A stretch of 64,000 nt of DNA from assembly GCA_918026815.1 (NCBI GenBank), contig CAKJVC010000091.1, positions 62,001 to 126,000 on the forward strand, written 5' to 3'. The position numbers and the translations under genes were made by a program. Source of the stretch: Chalara sp. BL73 (Eukaryota > Ascomycota > Leotiomycetes > Helotiales). This document shows, in pieces, positions 1 to 14,262 of this stretch (position 1 is its first letter; each line of letters starts with the position of its first letter). The notes under the pieces were generated by a model. It was not told the origin of the DNA. It worked only from the letters and a program-made list of their open reading frames with translations, and ran no database searches.

Positions 1-637
1 TTCGAAAAGCCGCAAGTAACTCGCTATTTAACTAAAACAATTTTGATTTACTATTAATTATAGTAAATAACGCTAAAAAGTATAAAGTTTAAAAAGTATT
101 AGCAGTTCGACGTGTTAATAAAACGCTGAAATATCGAGTCAAATAAAAAAAATAAAATAACGACTTTAAATAGTATTTTGCAGTTGTTTTAGCAAATAGT
201 TTGTTAGTTTTTAAAAGCTATTAGCTTATTAAAAAATTTTACGTATTAGTGTAAATGTACTAAACGTAATAAATATTTAAAGCCGAGAAAAAATAACAAC
301 AAGCAAAGCTAGCTTGCAAATACGTTACGAGTAAAAAAAAGCAAATTAAAAAAGAATATAGCCGTAACAAGCCGTAAAGAATAAATATTAAATATTACAA
401 ATAGTTTTTAAGCTCGAAAACGAGTTTATTTAGAAAGGAGGGTATTGTCACGCTTTTTAATATCGCACCAGACGCTTATTGGTTCGCTTACCAGCTCGCT
501 TATGGTGGTCACGTGGTCATGGTCTTGATATCAGGGATGCTACAGCAACAGCTACACTTTTTCTCCTTAGTTTAGTATTTTCGTATTGAAGCACTTATTA
601 TACGCCCCAACAGGCTCATAGGATCGTGATCGTGACA
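1..637 (+). mobile_element. Element A, third copy: 3' end of a chromodomain Ty3/gypsy retrotransposon
   Basis: This is the 3' internal end plus 3' LTR of a plus-oriented copy of the element at 24,475-44,965, cut by the window edge. The sequence up to 445 matches the reverse complement of about 24,659-25,110. Around 75-240 it still reads, through mutation stops, as a chromodomain-like tail (VRRVNKTLKYRVK, then stop-interrupted WYP-type residues). A purine tract AAAGGAGGG lies just before the LTR and is a plausible polypurine tract. No full reading frame survives. Confidence 0.85.
446..637 (+). repeat. LTR of element A (3' LTR of the partial copy)
   Basis: It starts TGTCACG and ends CGTGACA. 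It is 192 bp long and is the reverse complement of the 184-bp LTRs at 24,475 and 44,782, with small indels and transitions. Confidence 0.88.
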
Positions 638-720
638 CTTTGTACTACTCAAACTTAAATTTACTACTTAATTACTACTTAATTACTACTTAAGTAGTTG
701 AGTATTTTTTTGTTACACTG
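638..720. repeat. Short hAT-like terminal fragment with TTACTACTTAA repeats
   Basis: Three copies of an 11-bp TTACTACTTAA unit are followed by TTTTTTTGTTACACTG, which resembles the 3' terminal inverted repeat of the hAT elements here (TTTTTTTGTCACACTG). It is probably the tail of a non-autonomous hAT cut on its left by element A. Confidence 0.45.
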
Positions 721-2681
721 TTATTTAGCTATTCGAAAACTAAAACAGAAACATTCCGGTAATTATTTAAATGAAGTTTTTTTTAAAGTTTTAAAAAAAT
801 ATAATATTAAATATAATATTACAAAGTTAGTTTTTTAGTAAAATCTTTTAGAATTTACATTATTAACTGTATTTACAGTATAACTCGAAATAACGCTTTT
901 TCGAACAATACTTTATTACTAGCGTTTAAAAAGCATTATAATTTATAAGCAATAAAATTTCAAAACGATATTTACTGCATTGTACACGTTTTAAATTTAG
1001 TTGCGCAAAATATTTTAAAAACTATTATTGAAAACGACTATAACAATATACAAAACGTATATAATACTAAAAATAATATAAACATTAAAAAAAATATTTT
1101 TAGCAAGTTTTATTTTATTTTATATTAAAAATAAATAACTAATAAAAAATAAAACTATTTGTTTAAAAAAAAGTTCGAAAAATAATAATCGGTTTAAAAT
1201 ATAGTCAAAAAATCGACGCTTATTTAAAAATTAAATTAAAACTTAAAAAATTGAAAATTACAATTTTCTGTAATTAAGTAAATATTTTTTTTAAAACAAA
1301 TTGTTTTTTTGGAATTTATTAACTAATTAATATAAATCAATTAACTCGCTAGTCGTTAACTGCTAATATGCTTAAAAATTTCATATATTTATATAAGCTT
1401 ATTAAATCAGTTGTATCGATTTTTAAATTAAACACTTTTAAAAATAAAGCTATTTTATTATTAAATTCCGAAATGAATTATTTAAAAAAAAGTGTTTACA
1501 AATATTAAATATATTTGTTAAAACTACTACTAAATTACAAGTTGAACATTATTTTACAATTTATTATATTATTCTGGAATTATATATTATATATAATAAG
1601 CTTGAAATATTAAGAATTAAATTTAATAATGTAAGTATTTGTTTTAAATTTAAAAAATTTAAAAAACCGTAAAAAAAAAAAACCTAATTATACAAATAGA
1701 ATTCAGTTTTGAAAAATACTATAAATCGCGGAATAGCAAAATTATTAAAATATTATTCTAAAAAAAATATATTTACAACGATAATAAAGCTATTTATTTA
1801 GCTTTAATATTAAACTTTAAAATTAAAAAAGAAAGTTAAGTAATATAAATTTAATTACCGGTTAAATAAACAATATTAAAACTCGATTAAAATTAAACTT
1901 TAATACGTAAGTTAAACTTAAAATTGAATTTTTTTTAATTTAAATTAACTTTTATAAATATAAAAAAATTATTTGAAAAACAATTTTATAATTGAAAAAA
2001 CAAAAGCTTTAGATTTATATAATTCTAATTCCGACGACAACGAATTAAATATATATTTACATAACAACAATAGCAAAAAAGTTTCAAATAAATTAGCTTT
2101 ATATTTTCAAAAAAAAAAGTTACTAAAAACGTAAGTTAAAATTTAAAAGTTAAAGATTTTAATTTAATTTATTAATTTAATAATAAATTAAACTTTTGAA
2201 ATACTAGTTTATTGACAAAAATAAATTTCCGGTTTTATTTTTAATAGTTAAAAAGTATTTATAAATACTTGCTACTAGTACGTTTTCGAAACGATTTTTT
2301 TTAAACGGCGCGCTAATTATTAATAAATTAAAAAATCGACTTAATAAAAAAACTTTTAAAAAAAGTACATGTTTTAAAAATTGGAGTATTATACAAAACA
2401 AAAAAAATATTAAAAAAAAAATCGAAAAACAGAAATTCAAAAAAAAGAATGTTTTTATCGTTTAGTTTATAATTAACTTAATTAGTTTTTGAAAATTAAA
2501 ATTAATATTAAAAAAGTCATTTTAAATTTTTGGTTATTTAGATTTTTATTTTTTTATATAAGCTTTAATTAGTTTTAGTTAATTATAATTAATCAAATTC
2601 CATTAATCAAAGCTAATCAAAGCACTAATTAATCATTAATTATGATTAATTACAGCTTCGATTAGTTTTTTTGTCACACTG
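721..2681 (+). mobile_element. hAT transposon copy, 5'-truncated and heavily mutated
   Basis: Positions 721-1475 match the hAT at 48,388-49,145 nearly base for base. The right end TTTTTTTGTCACACTG matches that element's 3' terminal inverted repeat. This copy keeps about 0.8 kb (roughly 1,475-2,285) that is missing from the other copy, probably the transposase C-terminal half. All frames are broken by stops. Subterminal GATTAAT-type repeats lie at about 2,570-2,660. Confidence 0.8.
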
Positions 2682-2971
2682 GTTATTTTAAATTTTGTAA
2701 TTTTTAAAGCTTTTGTTAAAAAACTTAAAGTATACAATAACTTTTTTGCTGTTAAAAAAAAACCTGCTATATTTTTTAAGTACCGGCATAAATTAAAAGT
2801 AAGCACAGTTATATACTCGGCTCGAGCTTATAAAAGTAATCGATTGTTTTTTATGTTTTTTATGTTTATGTGTTTTATTAAAAAACGAATTTAAAACAAA
2901 TTTTTTAAGCATTATTTTAAGCTTTTTAACAGTAAATACTAACTTTAGTGTAGTTGCAAAAAACTTTATAT
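2682..2971 (-). mobile_element. Element D second copy (D2), internal fragment left of the D1 insertion
   Basis: The reverse complement aligns with D1 internal sequence around 4,005-4,290. It ends in ATAT, the 4-bp target duplication of D1, and the same copy resumes at 13,221 in the same minus orientation. It ends on the left at the hAT terminus. Confidence 0.75.
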
Positions 2972-3280
2972 TGTAGTGGAAACGATTTTTTTTCTTTTCA
3001 CACTCTGTTACGTAATACTTATAAATAGTCAGTTATATAACTTAATAAGCATAAGTTGAATATAACCTGCGCTTCCGGTAAAAAGGCGCACTATTATCAA
3101 TATAACACTTTCTACTTTTTTATATTTTACACTTTTATAAGCTATTAACGTTTATTTATTATATAGAAATTAAGTTCGCTAGTACTTTTTTAAATATACT
3201 GTAACTACTGTTATTGCGTTTATAAGTTTTATATTAAATCTTATTGCTGTTTTTGCTTTTTAGCATGTTTTTTCGTTATA
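2972..3280 (+). repeat. 5' LTR of D1
   Basis: 309 bp, starting TGTAGTGG and ending TTATA (originally CTACA). It pairs with the LTR at 12,912 and matches the little-mutated reverse-oriented LTR at 22,107. Confidence 0.85.
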
Positions 3281-6200
3281 TATATTTTAGTGACTTACGC
3301 AAAAAGTCAAGCACTTTTTGTAGTAATAGTAAAATTTATAAATTCGATATACAATGCAAAAAAAGCAAAAAAAAAAGCATTAGTATTTTTTTTTTTAAAA
3401 TACGTTTTACTAACAAGTTACGCAATAAAAAGCACTATAACAATACTTTTGTTATACAAAAAAAAACGTTACAAGTTTTTATAAAACAGTACAAAATTTA
3501 AAAAACATTACAACAGTTTATAAAAATTTATTTAATTAAGTAATTTTTGCTAACAAGCGATTTTTTTAAACGACATTTTAAAAATAAAAGCTAACGTATA
3601 AACGCTAAAACTAAATGTTTAAATAAAATTTAAAAAATAAAAAACTTAAAAATACCGGAATTTAGTACAGTAATTAAAGTTACATTAAAAAGCAAAAATT
3701 ACAAAATTTCGGTATAAACTAAATATACGCTAATTTACGGCATAAAAAAGTTTCGTTAAAAAAGTTTTAGTATAAAAGTTTTATTAAAAAAGTTTTAAAT
3801 TTTTAAACAAAACAGTAAATATTATTAAAATTTAAACGTTACAAAAACTTAATATAAAAAACTTTTTATACTGTTATTTTTACGTATTATTAAATATATA
3901 AATTGCTTTAATAACAACAACTAGTTATATTAACTTTTTATTTTGCGTTTAAAAACTTTTTAATAAAACAACTTTTTGTTTATTACTACTGTTATAGTAT
4001 TTATACTATATACAATATTTTTTACATTTGTACTAAAATTTGTATTTACAGTTAAAAAGTTTAAAATAATGTTTAAAAATTTTATTATAAGTTTATTTTT
4101 CGACAAAATATATAAATATAAAAAACTTAAAAAGCAATCGATTGTTTTTAGAAATTTAAGTCGAATATATAACTATGCTTACTTTTAATTTATGCCGATA
4201 CTTAAAAAATATAACAGTTTTTTTTTTAGCAGCAAAAAAATTACTGTATATTTTAACAAATATGTTAAAAATTTTAAAACTATTAGTAATTAAAATTACG
4301 TAATATAAAAACAAATATACTTTTATTACAAAAAGTTTAACTAAACGAAATTAAAATGTTTAAAAAAAAAAGTTATTACAAACAAAATACTAACGTTTAA
4401 GTTTTTATATAAACTGTTTTATAAACTGCGCGCAAAAGTTTTTAAATATACAGCAAAACTAAAAAAACTAAATACTAAAAATATTAAATTGTATAAAAAA
4501 ATTTATAAATACGTTAAAAACAAATATACAGTATTAAAAATAAAAAAACTGTTTACAAAGTTTAATAGTTTAAAAATAAACATTTTATTTATATTTAAAA
4601 AAACTTGTTCGACATTTTTAGCATTTTTAACGTTAAAACTAAAAAAACGTAATAAAATTGTATTACTTTTTGTTAAATTTTTTTTTTTAAAAAACTGTTT
4701 AATTACAAACTAAAAAATAAACAATATTACAAAAAACTTAAAATATTTACGAATTTTACAAATTGTTATAAAACGAGTTTAATAAAAAACTCGAATAACT
4801 AATTTTAATTATTTAAAAAAAAATTATACTAAAAAATATAAAATAAATTACAAAAAACTTTTAAAAAAAAAACAGTTTTAAAATAATAATATTTGCAAAT
4901 AATGCAAAAATTAGTAATTAAATAATATAAAACTTTAAAAGTTTTATAAATATATAAACTAGTATTATAACTATACAAAATTTATTAATTTAAGCGTTAT
5001 TTATAAATTTAATAAAAATTATTATATTTACTTAAAATTTTAAAAAATTAAATTTTTTTTAATATTTATACAGTTTAACAACGATTTTTTACGTTAAAAC
5101 TAAATTATAGCGCGAACTATTAATACTAAATTTAATTATATTTTTAAAAAAAAAAAAACGAACTTTAAAAAAAAAAATTTAGTTTAAAAAAAAAAAAATT
5201 TAAATTAAAAAAAAAAACGTAATTAACAATATTAAAATTTACGTTTATAAAACTAGCGATATATTAACCGAAACAAAACTAAGTAATAAAACAAGTATTT
5301 AAGTATAAAATTTTATTGTAAAAAAAGCCGAAATAAAATTTATAAAAATTAAACTATTTATTAAAAAAATAAAGCATTAAATATTATATAACTTTAAATT
5401 TATACTATAATAAAAACTTTAAAAACAAACGAAATATAATATAGTTAAAACACTACAGCTAAAAATAATATATTTTTAAAAAAAAATTTTAAAAACAAAT
5501 TTAAAAAACCGAAAAAAACTAGTTTAAAACGAAAAGCTATAAAAACTTAAAAATTAAAATTTATTATAACGAATACACTAACTAAATTTAGTTATAGTTA
5601 TAAAAGTTTACTAATAAAATTTATAATTTAAAAATCGATTTTTAAAAAATTTATTTTAAAAAAACTGTTGTTATTAATAAATTCGGTTTTATTTTTTAAA
5701 AAACAGTTTAAAACTTTAAAAAAAACTTTAAATAAAAAAATAAAATATATATTTATTAAAAAAAGTATAATAAACTTAAAAAAACTAATAATTTGTTTTA
5801 ATATTAATTTTAATATAGCTGCTAAACAAATATTTAAAAAAAGTATAATAAATTTAAAAAAGTTAATAAACTATAACAAAAATACAATTAACGTTAGTTT
5901 TAGCTTAATTAAGTTTTATTCGAAATATTTAAAAATTTATTTTTTTACGTCGAAAATAGTTATTATACTAGTAAACTGTTTAAAGTTTGTAAATATTAAA
6001 ATTACGTTTAATATAAACGCTAAAATTAGTTTAATAACGCTAAAAATTATAATAAAAATAAATTTTTTTATTACTCGAAACAATAATATAGTTTTAAAAA
6101 CTATTATAAAAAATACGTTAAAATTTGTAAAATTTATAAATAATTTGCTAATTATTATTAGTAATATAATTATAAAACTTTAATTTTATATTATAAACTT

Positions 6201-7559
6201 TTTTAGTTTTAAACTAATTTTAAACTTTTTATTTATACGTAAAACTAAAATAGTGTTTTGTTATTTTAAAATTTTTTTTAACAGTTTTGTTTTTGTTTTT
6301 ATTTAAAACTTAAAAACTAGTTTAATTACTATAATAAAAACAAATATTAAAACAAAATTCGTAAAAAATACTATAATATATTAAATTTAAAATACAATCG
6401 AAATAATTAAATTTAATAGTAGTAACGAATATATAATAAATTTAAAAAACTAACAATATTTGTAATTAATTGCGTAATTATAAATAGTTTTTATATAATA
6501 AACGCAAAAATGTTTTAAAAAAGTTTTTAGTTTATTTTAATACTTAAAAAACTTAAAAATAAATTTTATTTTTTTTAAAAAAAAAACAAGTTTATAAACA
6601 ATTCGTAAAATATAAATATTTATTTAGTTTTAAATTTTATAAAAACAAAGTTTAATTTTAATTATATATTTTTTTTTTACAAAAAAAAAACAACGTAATA
6701 TTTTAGCGTAAATATTATATACAAAATAAAAAATAAAAAAATTTATTTAGTTAATAAAACTAACGAAGTAAATAATATTTTTAAAAACAAAAAAAACTAG
6801 TATAAAAAATTTAAAATAAAAAACGTTTTTTAAAAATAAACTAAAATATATTAAAAATATATTAAAAATATTTTTATAAATATTTTTAAAAAATTAAAAT
6901 TTATACTTAAAAAACTAAAAAATTTAAATATTAAAAATATATTGCAACTTGCAAAAAAAAAGTTTTAATTAACAAAAAAAAAGTTTTATATTCGATTAAT
7001 TTAAATATAAACAATTTTATAAAAATATATTACTATTTATTATAATTAAAACAATAAAATACACAGTATAATAAATAGCGAATTTTTTTATTTCGAAAAT
7101 ATTAAAACTTTTAATAATAAAAATATTTAAAAAAAACCTAAATTACAATATACTAAAATACTATAATAAACTATATTAAAATTTATAGTTTTTAGTTGTT
7201 AAAAAAAAGCTTAGTAATTACAAATTAATTAATTTAGCAATATTTATAAATACTGTTATATTAAAAAATACAAATTTATTTTTTTTAGTAAACGAATTTA
7301 TTAATAAATTTACAAAATATTATATTGCGAATTTAGTTAATTTATATTTTAAATATAATTAAATAATATTGTATTTTATTTATAAAAATATAACAGTATT
7401 TTTTATATTATTTAAATTGTTAAAATATATAATATTACTTTAAAACGCTACAAATTTAATTGCAAAATATATAAAAATTATAATATTTGTTTTAACTGCA
7501 ATTTGTTTTAAAATAACTGTATTTTTTTTAAACAATATAAACGTTAAAAAACTTTATAC

Positions 7560-8420
7560 GAATTATAACCCAAAAAAAATATTGCTCGAAATATAATAGT
7601 ATATTTTTAAATATATTTAAAATTTCGATAAAACGTTAAAACGAATTAAACGTATAAAAAGTTTTATAAATTTTAAATTTTAATTTTGTAAAAACAAACT
7701 AAATATTGTAAATTTTGTATATAATTTAAAAAAAAAAAAACTTTTTATAAACAAAATCGTTAAAATTATAAATTAAAAAATATTTAAAAACGTTACAAAA
7801 ACTAAAGTTTTTATAAATTTGTACGTATATTTTCGGATTTAAATAAAAATTTTTAGTATTATTACAGTATTTATTTACAATTTAATAAAAAAAAATATTA
7901 TATAGTATTAAAATTTTAAAGTTTAAAAAATAATTATAAAAACGCTACAAAACGCTATAATTACAGTATTAATACTTATTCGAATCGACTATAAATTAAA
8001 TATTAAAAAAATTATTATAAAAGTAAATATTAGTTTAAATAGTTATAATAGTTATTTAAGTTAAAAAAACTTTGTTTTAAACAAAATTAAACTTGTTAAA
8101 TACAAAAACAAAACGTAGTTAAAAACCGAACGTAATTACAATATTACTAAACAAAAATATAAAAATATTTTTAAAATTTTAAAAAAATTACAAATTTAAA
8201 TTATTGCGATTTATTTTGTATTAAAAACAAATATAAATATATTTGTAACACAACTAAATAAAACTGTTACAAATTATTTAAAAATTTTAATTACTTAATA
8301 ATTTGTTTAAATATAACTATTTAATTTTAAAGTACAGTATATATCCGAAAAACAGTATACAACTATTAATACGTTGTTAAAAAAAAAATTTATTTTAAAA
8401 ATACCGATTTAAAAAACGAA
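7560..8420 (+). pseudogene. D1 reverse transcriptase C-terminus and RNase H remnant
   Basis: Read through stops, the region around 7,790-8,060 resembles the end of a gypsy reverse transcriptase and the RT-RNase H connection (FINLYVYFRI, then VLIRIDYKLNIKKIIIKV, where aspartates and glycines have become asparagine or lysine). At about 8,110-8,400 it resembles an RNase H domain (NYNITKQKY, LKTNINIFVTQLN, and QYTTINTLL for the usual HTAADALSRR). Family membership is inferred from the order of these residues. No open frame remains. Confidence 0.6.
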
Positions 8421-11400
8421 AATATTAACAATTAAATATTAGCAAAACTAAAAACGTACAAAATATATTTTATAAAAACAAAACAAAATATAAACTTTAA
8501 ACAAATTGTTAATTTAAAACAAAATACTAATTCCGAATATAAAACAAATTTTAAATTACGAAATAAAAAACTAATATTTTAAAAAATAAAAAATAAAATA
8601 ACTTTTTCACATAACAAAAAAATCGAAATTAAATTAAACTCGAAAAAACTTAAATATAAAACATTTATTTTTAGTTTTAAATACAGTAAAAAATTTATTA
8701 AAATAGCACGCTATTTAACAACGTTTAAAAAGTTTAAAAATATAAATATTTTAAAATTTTGTAAATTTAAAAAAAAAAACACTAAAATATAACGTTTACA
8801 AATAAAAATTATAACGTTTACTAACAAAAAAAATGTTTATTAAATTTGTAATTAATAACAAGCAAATTCGAAATAAAAATTTTCGAAACGTATATTATTA
8901 AAACAGCTATAAAAAAAAAAAATTTATTATAAAAATTTTTAACAATATTTTTAATACAACTGTTATAAAAATATAAAATACTATATCAAAACATATAAAA
9001 AATGTTAATTTAAAACAGCCGAAAAAAAAACTCTATATATTTTACAGCGTTAAATAAACTAATAAAAAAATAAACGATTAATATTATTTATATATCGGTT
9101 TAAAAAAAAAAATTTAATTGTAGCTAAAAACAATATAAATAATTAGCTCGAAATAAAAACTATTGCAAATAAAAATACTTTTACAATTGCGCGATTTATT
9201 TAAAAAAACGTTATTTGTTATTATAGTATTTTCGGAAAAATAGTTATAAATAACAAAAAAAAATAAAAAAAAAAAAGTGTTAAAATTATTTTTAAAATAA
9301 AAAATAAACAAAATTTAAGTTTTTATATATTATATTGCAGCAAATAAAATAATCGAATATAGTTACAAATTTTTAAAAAACGTTTTGTTTAAACTAAAAA
9401 AAAACTAAATTAACAATTTAACAATTGTTTTATTTGCGAAACGTATTACAGTTTATAAATTTATAAAATATATACTGTTTTATATAGTTTATAAACGAAA
9501 ATTTATTTTGTTTATAAAATTACGATTTTTTACTTAAAATTTTTTTTTTACAAAAAAAGTTATTAACTGTTTTAAGTTTATTAAGTTAAAAACGAAACAA
9601 TTTTAAAAAAAATAAAAAATATTAAAAAAGCTAAATACAAAAAAACTCGTTAATAGCAAAAAAAAAAAAAGCGTTTAATACTAAACATAAAATTAAAGTT
9701 AAATCGCTGTTAAAAAACAATATTATACTTTGTTATAACTTTGTTAAAAAAATCGATATATTTTTTAATAAAAAACTTAATTTTAAATAATTAAAACTAT
9801 ATTAAATATTTAATATTAATAACAACACAAAATATTATAAGTTTAAAAAATTTAAATTTAACGAAATAGTTTTAAAAGTTATTTTTATACATTAAACAAT
9901 AAAGTAACAAATAGTAATTTAAATTTTAAACTTAATTTTAAAAAGTTTAAAAATATAAAAAAAAAAAAAAAAACAGCCGACAATTTAATATTTAACTACT
10001 TTATTTAATAAACGCACAAAAAAAATTATATATTTAAATAAATAATTTTAAAAAATTTTTAAACTAATATTTAAAACGCTACTAGCTTAAAAGCTTTTTT
10101 AGTAAAAAAAATTTTTTAACCGATATTACAACAAGTTTTAAATCGAATTACTAACAGTAATTGTTACTAATTACTATACGTTTTATTTACTAGTTTAACA
10201 ACGATTTTTTCGATAATGCTTTTATTTTTATTTTTCGTAAATTAAAACGCGTACAATTTAGTATTTTGTTATATAAGTAAAAATTGTAATTGTAGTTTAA
10301 ATACTTATAAATGTAAAAAAAAAAAGTTTTAAATAATTATTATACCGATAAATAAAACGCAACTTTTAAAAATTTACAAAAAAATAAATAAAAAAAACAG
10401 CAAATTATTTTTAAATAAACTAATTAAATTAAACAGTTTTTAAAGTTGTATATATTTTAAAACTACAAAAAAACTTTATAAAAAAGTTTTTAAAACTATA
10501 GTAAAAAAAATTAAAACTACAAAAAAAATTTTTTTTTTTTTAATTATTTTAAAAAAAAAAAAAATAAACAAAATACAGCTTTTTAACAAACTTTTTAAAA
10601 CTTAAAAAAAAAATATTAAAATAGTTATTTTTAGCACTTAACTTAATTTTAAGTTTATAAAAATTAATAATTTAAAAAAAACTTTAAGCTTTAAAACAAT
10701 TTTACAAACTTTTAGCAAATTTAATATATTTTAATAATTCAAAAATGTTTTTATAATTTACAATTCGAATTTAAATTTAGCAGTTTTAATAAGTTTAGTT
10801 TTAGTTTTAAAAAAGCATATTTCGATTTTAAAAATTTTTATTTTATAACGCTATTAACAAAAAAAAAACGACAAAAAAATTCAATAACGTTTAAAAATAC
10901 TTAACTATAACAAATTTAAACTAAATTTAATTTGTTGCTTTTCGGAAATAAAATTAAAAATTTACAAATAAACAATTTCGAGTATTAATAAATAAACGAT
11001 ATACAAAATGCAAAAGTTTAAAATTTAATTTTATAACAATAAAAAACGTAATACATTAAACATTTTAAAACTCGTTTATAAAAACAAGTTTTTTAATAAA
11101 TAAATTTTTGTTTTTACTGTTAAAAACAACCGAAATTTAACAAACAAAATAAACTACAAATAAAAAATCTTGTTAATTAAAAAACAATTGCGCAACGTTT
11201 AAACTAAACAATTTTAATATTGCTATTAATAATAACGTGTTAAACAGTTTCGAATAAAGTTTTTTTATAGTTAATTAGTAAAAATACAAATAAAAAATCG
11301 CTGTATTAAAAAAATAAATAGCTTAACGAAAAAATGCAATAAAAATAACAAGTATTACTTTTTAAAAATTAAAACTTATACTAATAGTATTTTTCGATTT

Positions 11401-12911
11401 AAAAAAACAGCAAAAAAACTCGAAAACTGTATAGTAATTATATTTAAAAAAAAAAAGTTAATATAAACAAAAACGTGCACGTTTTTAAAATTAACCGGTA
11501 CAATTTAATTGCAAATAATCGCGCTAAAATCAAATTTGTTAAATTTTTTTAAATTTACGTTTTTAACGCTATAACTTGCAATATTATAGCAATATTAAAA
11601 TTATAATATTATTAAATTATAAAAACTTGTTATTTTGTTGTTTTGTTTTATTTTTAAATAATATTTTAATTCGAAATATAATTCGAAAAAAAAAAAAAAG
11701 TAATTGTATTTATTGTTTTGTTTAAATTTTAATTTTGTTTTTAATTATATAATTGCTAAAAATTAAAAAACCGCTAAAAATAATAGTTAACAATAAAAAT
11801 TATAAAGCGATTTATTTTATTTATAACTTTGTTAAAGTTTTAACTTTGTTTTATTTACTATAATTTACAAACACTAAAAAGTTAAAAACATAACGTTAAT
11901 AAATACAATAGCTTTTTACTTTAATACTTTATTTTAATATTTTATTAAAATTGTTTAAAAAAAGAATTAAAAAAAATATAACGTAATTATTGTTTTGCTT
12001 AAGTTTTAATTTTATTTTTAATTATATAACTATTAAAAATAGTTAAAAAGCTACAAACAACAATTAGTAATAAAAATTAAAAAAAAAAAATTCAGCATAT
12101 TTATAACTTTTACGTTGCAGTTTTGTTAACGCAGTTTTGTTAACGTTTTATTTTATTTTTAATATATAGTCGCGAAGTTTATTTTGTTCGATAATTTTTG
12201 TTTTTAATACTAGTTAATAATAAAAACAAATTAAAAAAAAAAACGACTTAGTTTTAATTTGTATTAACAGTAAACATAAAACAAAAAATTAAATGTAAAA
12301 TAAAAAATTAAATATAAAAATAAAAAAAAATTATAAAAAAATTGTAAATTAAAAATAAAAACAAAAACCGATTAAAAAATCGATTTGCGCAACAACAATA
12401 TATTAAAAACGTTGCAATAAAAAATACTTTTTAATTTTTTTATACTAATAATTTATTTAATTTAATTGTATATTCGATACAGTTAAGTATAAAAAAATTA
12501 AATAAAAAATTGTATAAAAAGCTTAAATAAAAAATAGTTGTAAAAAAAAGTTTATTAGAAAATAAACAGTTAGCAATTAATTTTCGCAAAAAATTAAACA
12601 GCTAAATATTGTACAAATAATAAATTAAATTTTTATAATATTGCTCGAAAAAAATTATAATTATTAAAAATCGAATTGTTGTTGTTGTTGTAAAATTGTA
12701 AATTAAAAAAAAATAAAAAAAAATAATATAGTAAAGTCGATATTTTATTACTAGTTAAACAAGTTAATATTTACTTTCGAAAATAAAAAGTAAATTACGT
12801 AATACAACAACGATTTATAAAGCAATATTAAACGAAAAAAACTCGATTTAACTAAACGCAAATTTTTACTAACTAGTGCTCGAAGCGAACACGTATAAAA
12901 AAAAAAACGAA

Positions 12912-13220
12912 TGTAGTAAAAACGATTTTTTTTTTTTTTGTACTTTGTCACGTAATATTTATAAGTAGTCAGTTATGTGACTTAATAAGCATAAATTGTA
13001 TATAACTTGCGCTTCCGGTAAAAAGGCGCACTATTATTAACATAACACTTTTTACTTTTTTATATTCTACACTTTTATAAGCTATTGACGTTTATTTATT
13101 ATATAAAGATTAAGTTCGCCGGTGCTCTCCCGAGTATGCTGTAGCCACTGTTACCGCGCCTATAAGTTTTGTGCTAGATCCTGTTGCTGTTCTTGCTTTT
13201 CAGCATGTTTCCCCGCCACA
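12912..13220 (+). repeat. 3' LTR of D1
   Basis: 309 bp, ending TTTCCCCGCCACA. Its right half kept far more G+C than the 5' LTR. It is followed by the ATAT duplication. Confidence 0.85.
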
Positions 13221-14262
13221 ATATATAGCATAAGTACTGTAATAGTAGTAATAAACAAAAGTTGTTTTGTTAAAAAGCTTTTAAACGTAAAAAAAAAAGT
13301 TAATGTAACTAGTCGTTGCTATTAAAACAATTTATATATTTAATAGCACGTAAAAATAATAATACAAAAAGCTTTTTGTACTAAGTTTTTGTAACGTTTA
13401 AACTTTAATAACATTTATTGTTTTGTTTAAAAGTTTAAAGCTTATTTAGTAAAACTTTTATATTAAAACTTTTTTAACGAAACTTTTTTATGTCGTAAAT
13501 TAGCGTGTATTTAGTTTATGCCGAAATTTTGTAGCTTTTGTTTTTTAGCGTAACTTTAATTACTGTATTAAATTTTGGTATTTTTAAACTTTTTACTTTT
13601 TAATTATTATTTAAACGTTTAGTTTTTAGCGTTTGTACGTTAATTTTTATTTTTAAAATGTCGTTTAAAAAAGTTGTTTGCTAATAGAAATTATTTAACT
13701 AAATAAGTTTCTGTAAGCTATTGTAATGCTTTTCAATTTCGTGCTGCTTTATAAAAGCTTATAACGCTTTTTTTTGTATTACAAAAATATCGCTATAGTG
13801 CTTTTTATCGAGTAGCTCGTTAATAAAACGTATTTGAAAAAAAAAATGCCGGTGCTTTTTTTTGGGTTTTTTTCGCATCGCATATCGCGCTTATAAACTT
13901 TGCTGTTACTACAAAAAGTGCTTGATTTTTTGCGTAAGTTACTATAATATATACAGCGAAAAACATGTTGAAAAGCAAAAACAGCAACAGAATTTAGCAC
14001 AAAACTTATAAACGCAGTAATAGTAGCTGTAGCATACTCGAAAAAGCACTAGCGAACTTAAGCTTTATATAATAAATAAACGTTAATAGTTTATAAAAGT
14101 GTAAAATATAAAAAAGTGAAAAAGTGTGTTGTGTTAATAATAATGCGCCTTTATACCGAAAGCGAAAATTATATACAACTCATGCTCCTCAGGTCACATG
14201 ACTGAACACTCATGAGTATCACGTGACATAGTATAAAAAGAAAGAAAATCGACCCCACCACA
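13221..14262 (-). mobile_element. Element D2: 5' end plus LTR, inverted relative to D1
   Basis: Positions 13,221-13,951 are the reverse complement of D1 positions about 3,281-4,010, followed by an inverted LTR. A minus-strand frame at 13,779-14,000 corresponds to the gag-like frame at 3,244-3,501 of D1 (shared LRKKSSTFCSNSK). D2 was the target into which D1 inserted. Confidence 0.8.
13952..14262 (-). repeat. LTR of D2
   Basis: 311 bp, ending CCCCACCACA. It is the same orientation as the solo LTR at 22,107. Comparison of the two gives a clear record of the mutation context. Confidence 0.82.

Larger units (their letters stand above)
2972..13220 (+). mobile_element. Element D1: 10.2 kb Ty3/gypsy-class LTR retrotransposon
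   Basis: Identical-length 309-bp LTRs lie at 2,972-3,280 and 12,912-13,220, flanked by ATAT on both sides (2,968-2,971 and 13,221-13,224), so the target duplication is 4 bp. The interior is extremely AT-rich. G survives almost only as GT, GC or within CGN. The class is set by RNase H-type residues read on the plus strand at about 8,100-8,400 through stops. At 10.2 kb it is long for a gypsy element and I could not assign the roughly 4 kb on either side of the polymerase. It is inactive. Confidence 0.82.

Noticed and set aside
5668..6183. 171-codon open frame in element D1
   Set aside because: It is composed almost only of Ile, Lys, Asn, Leu and Phe from AT-rich mutated sequence, with no motif. 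It is an accident of composition rather than a gene.
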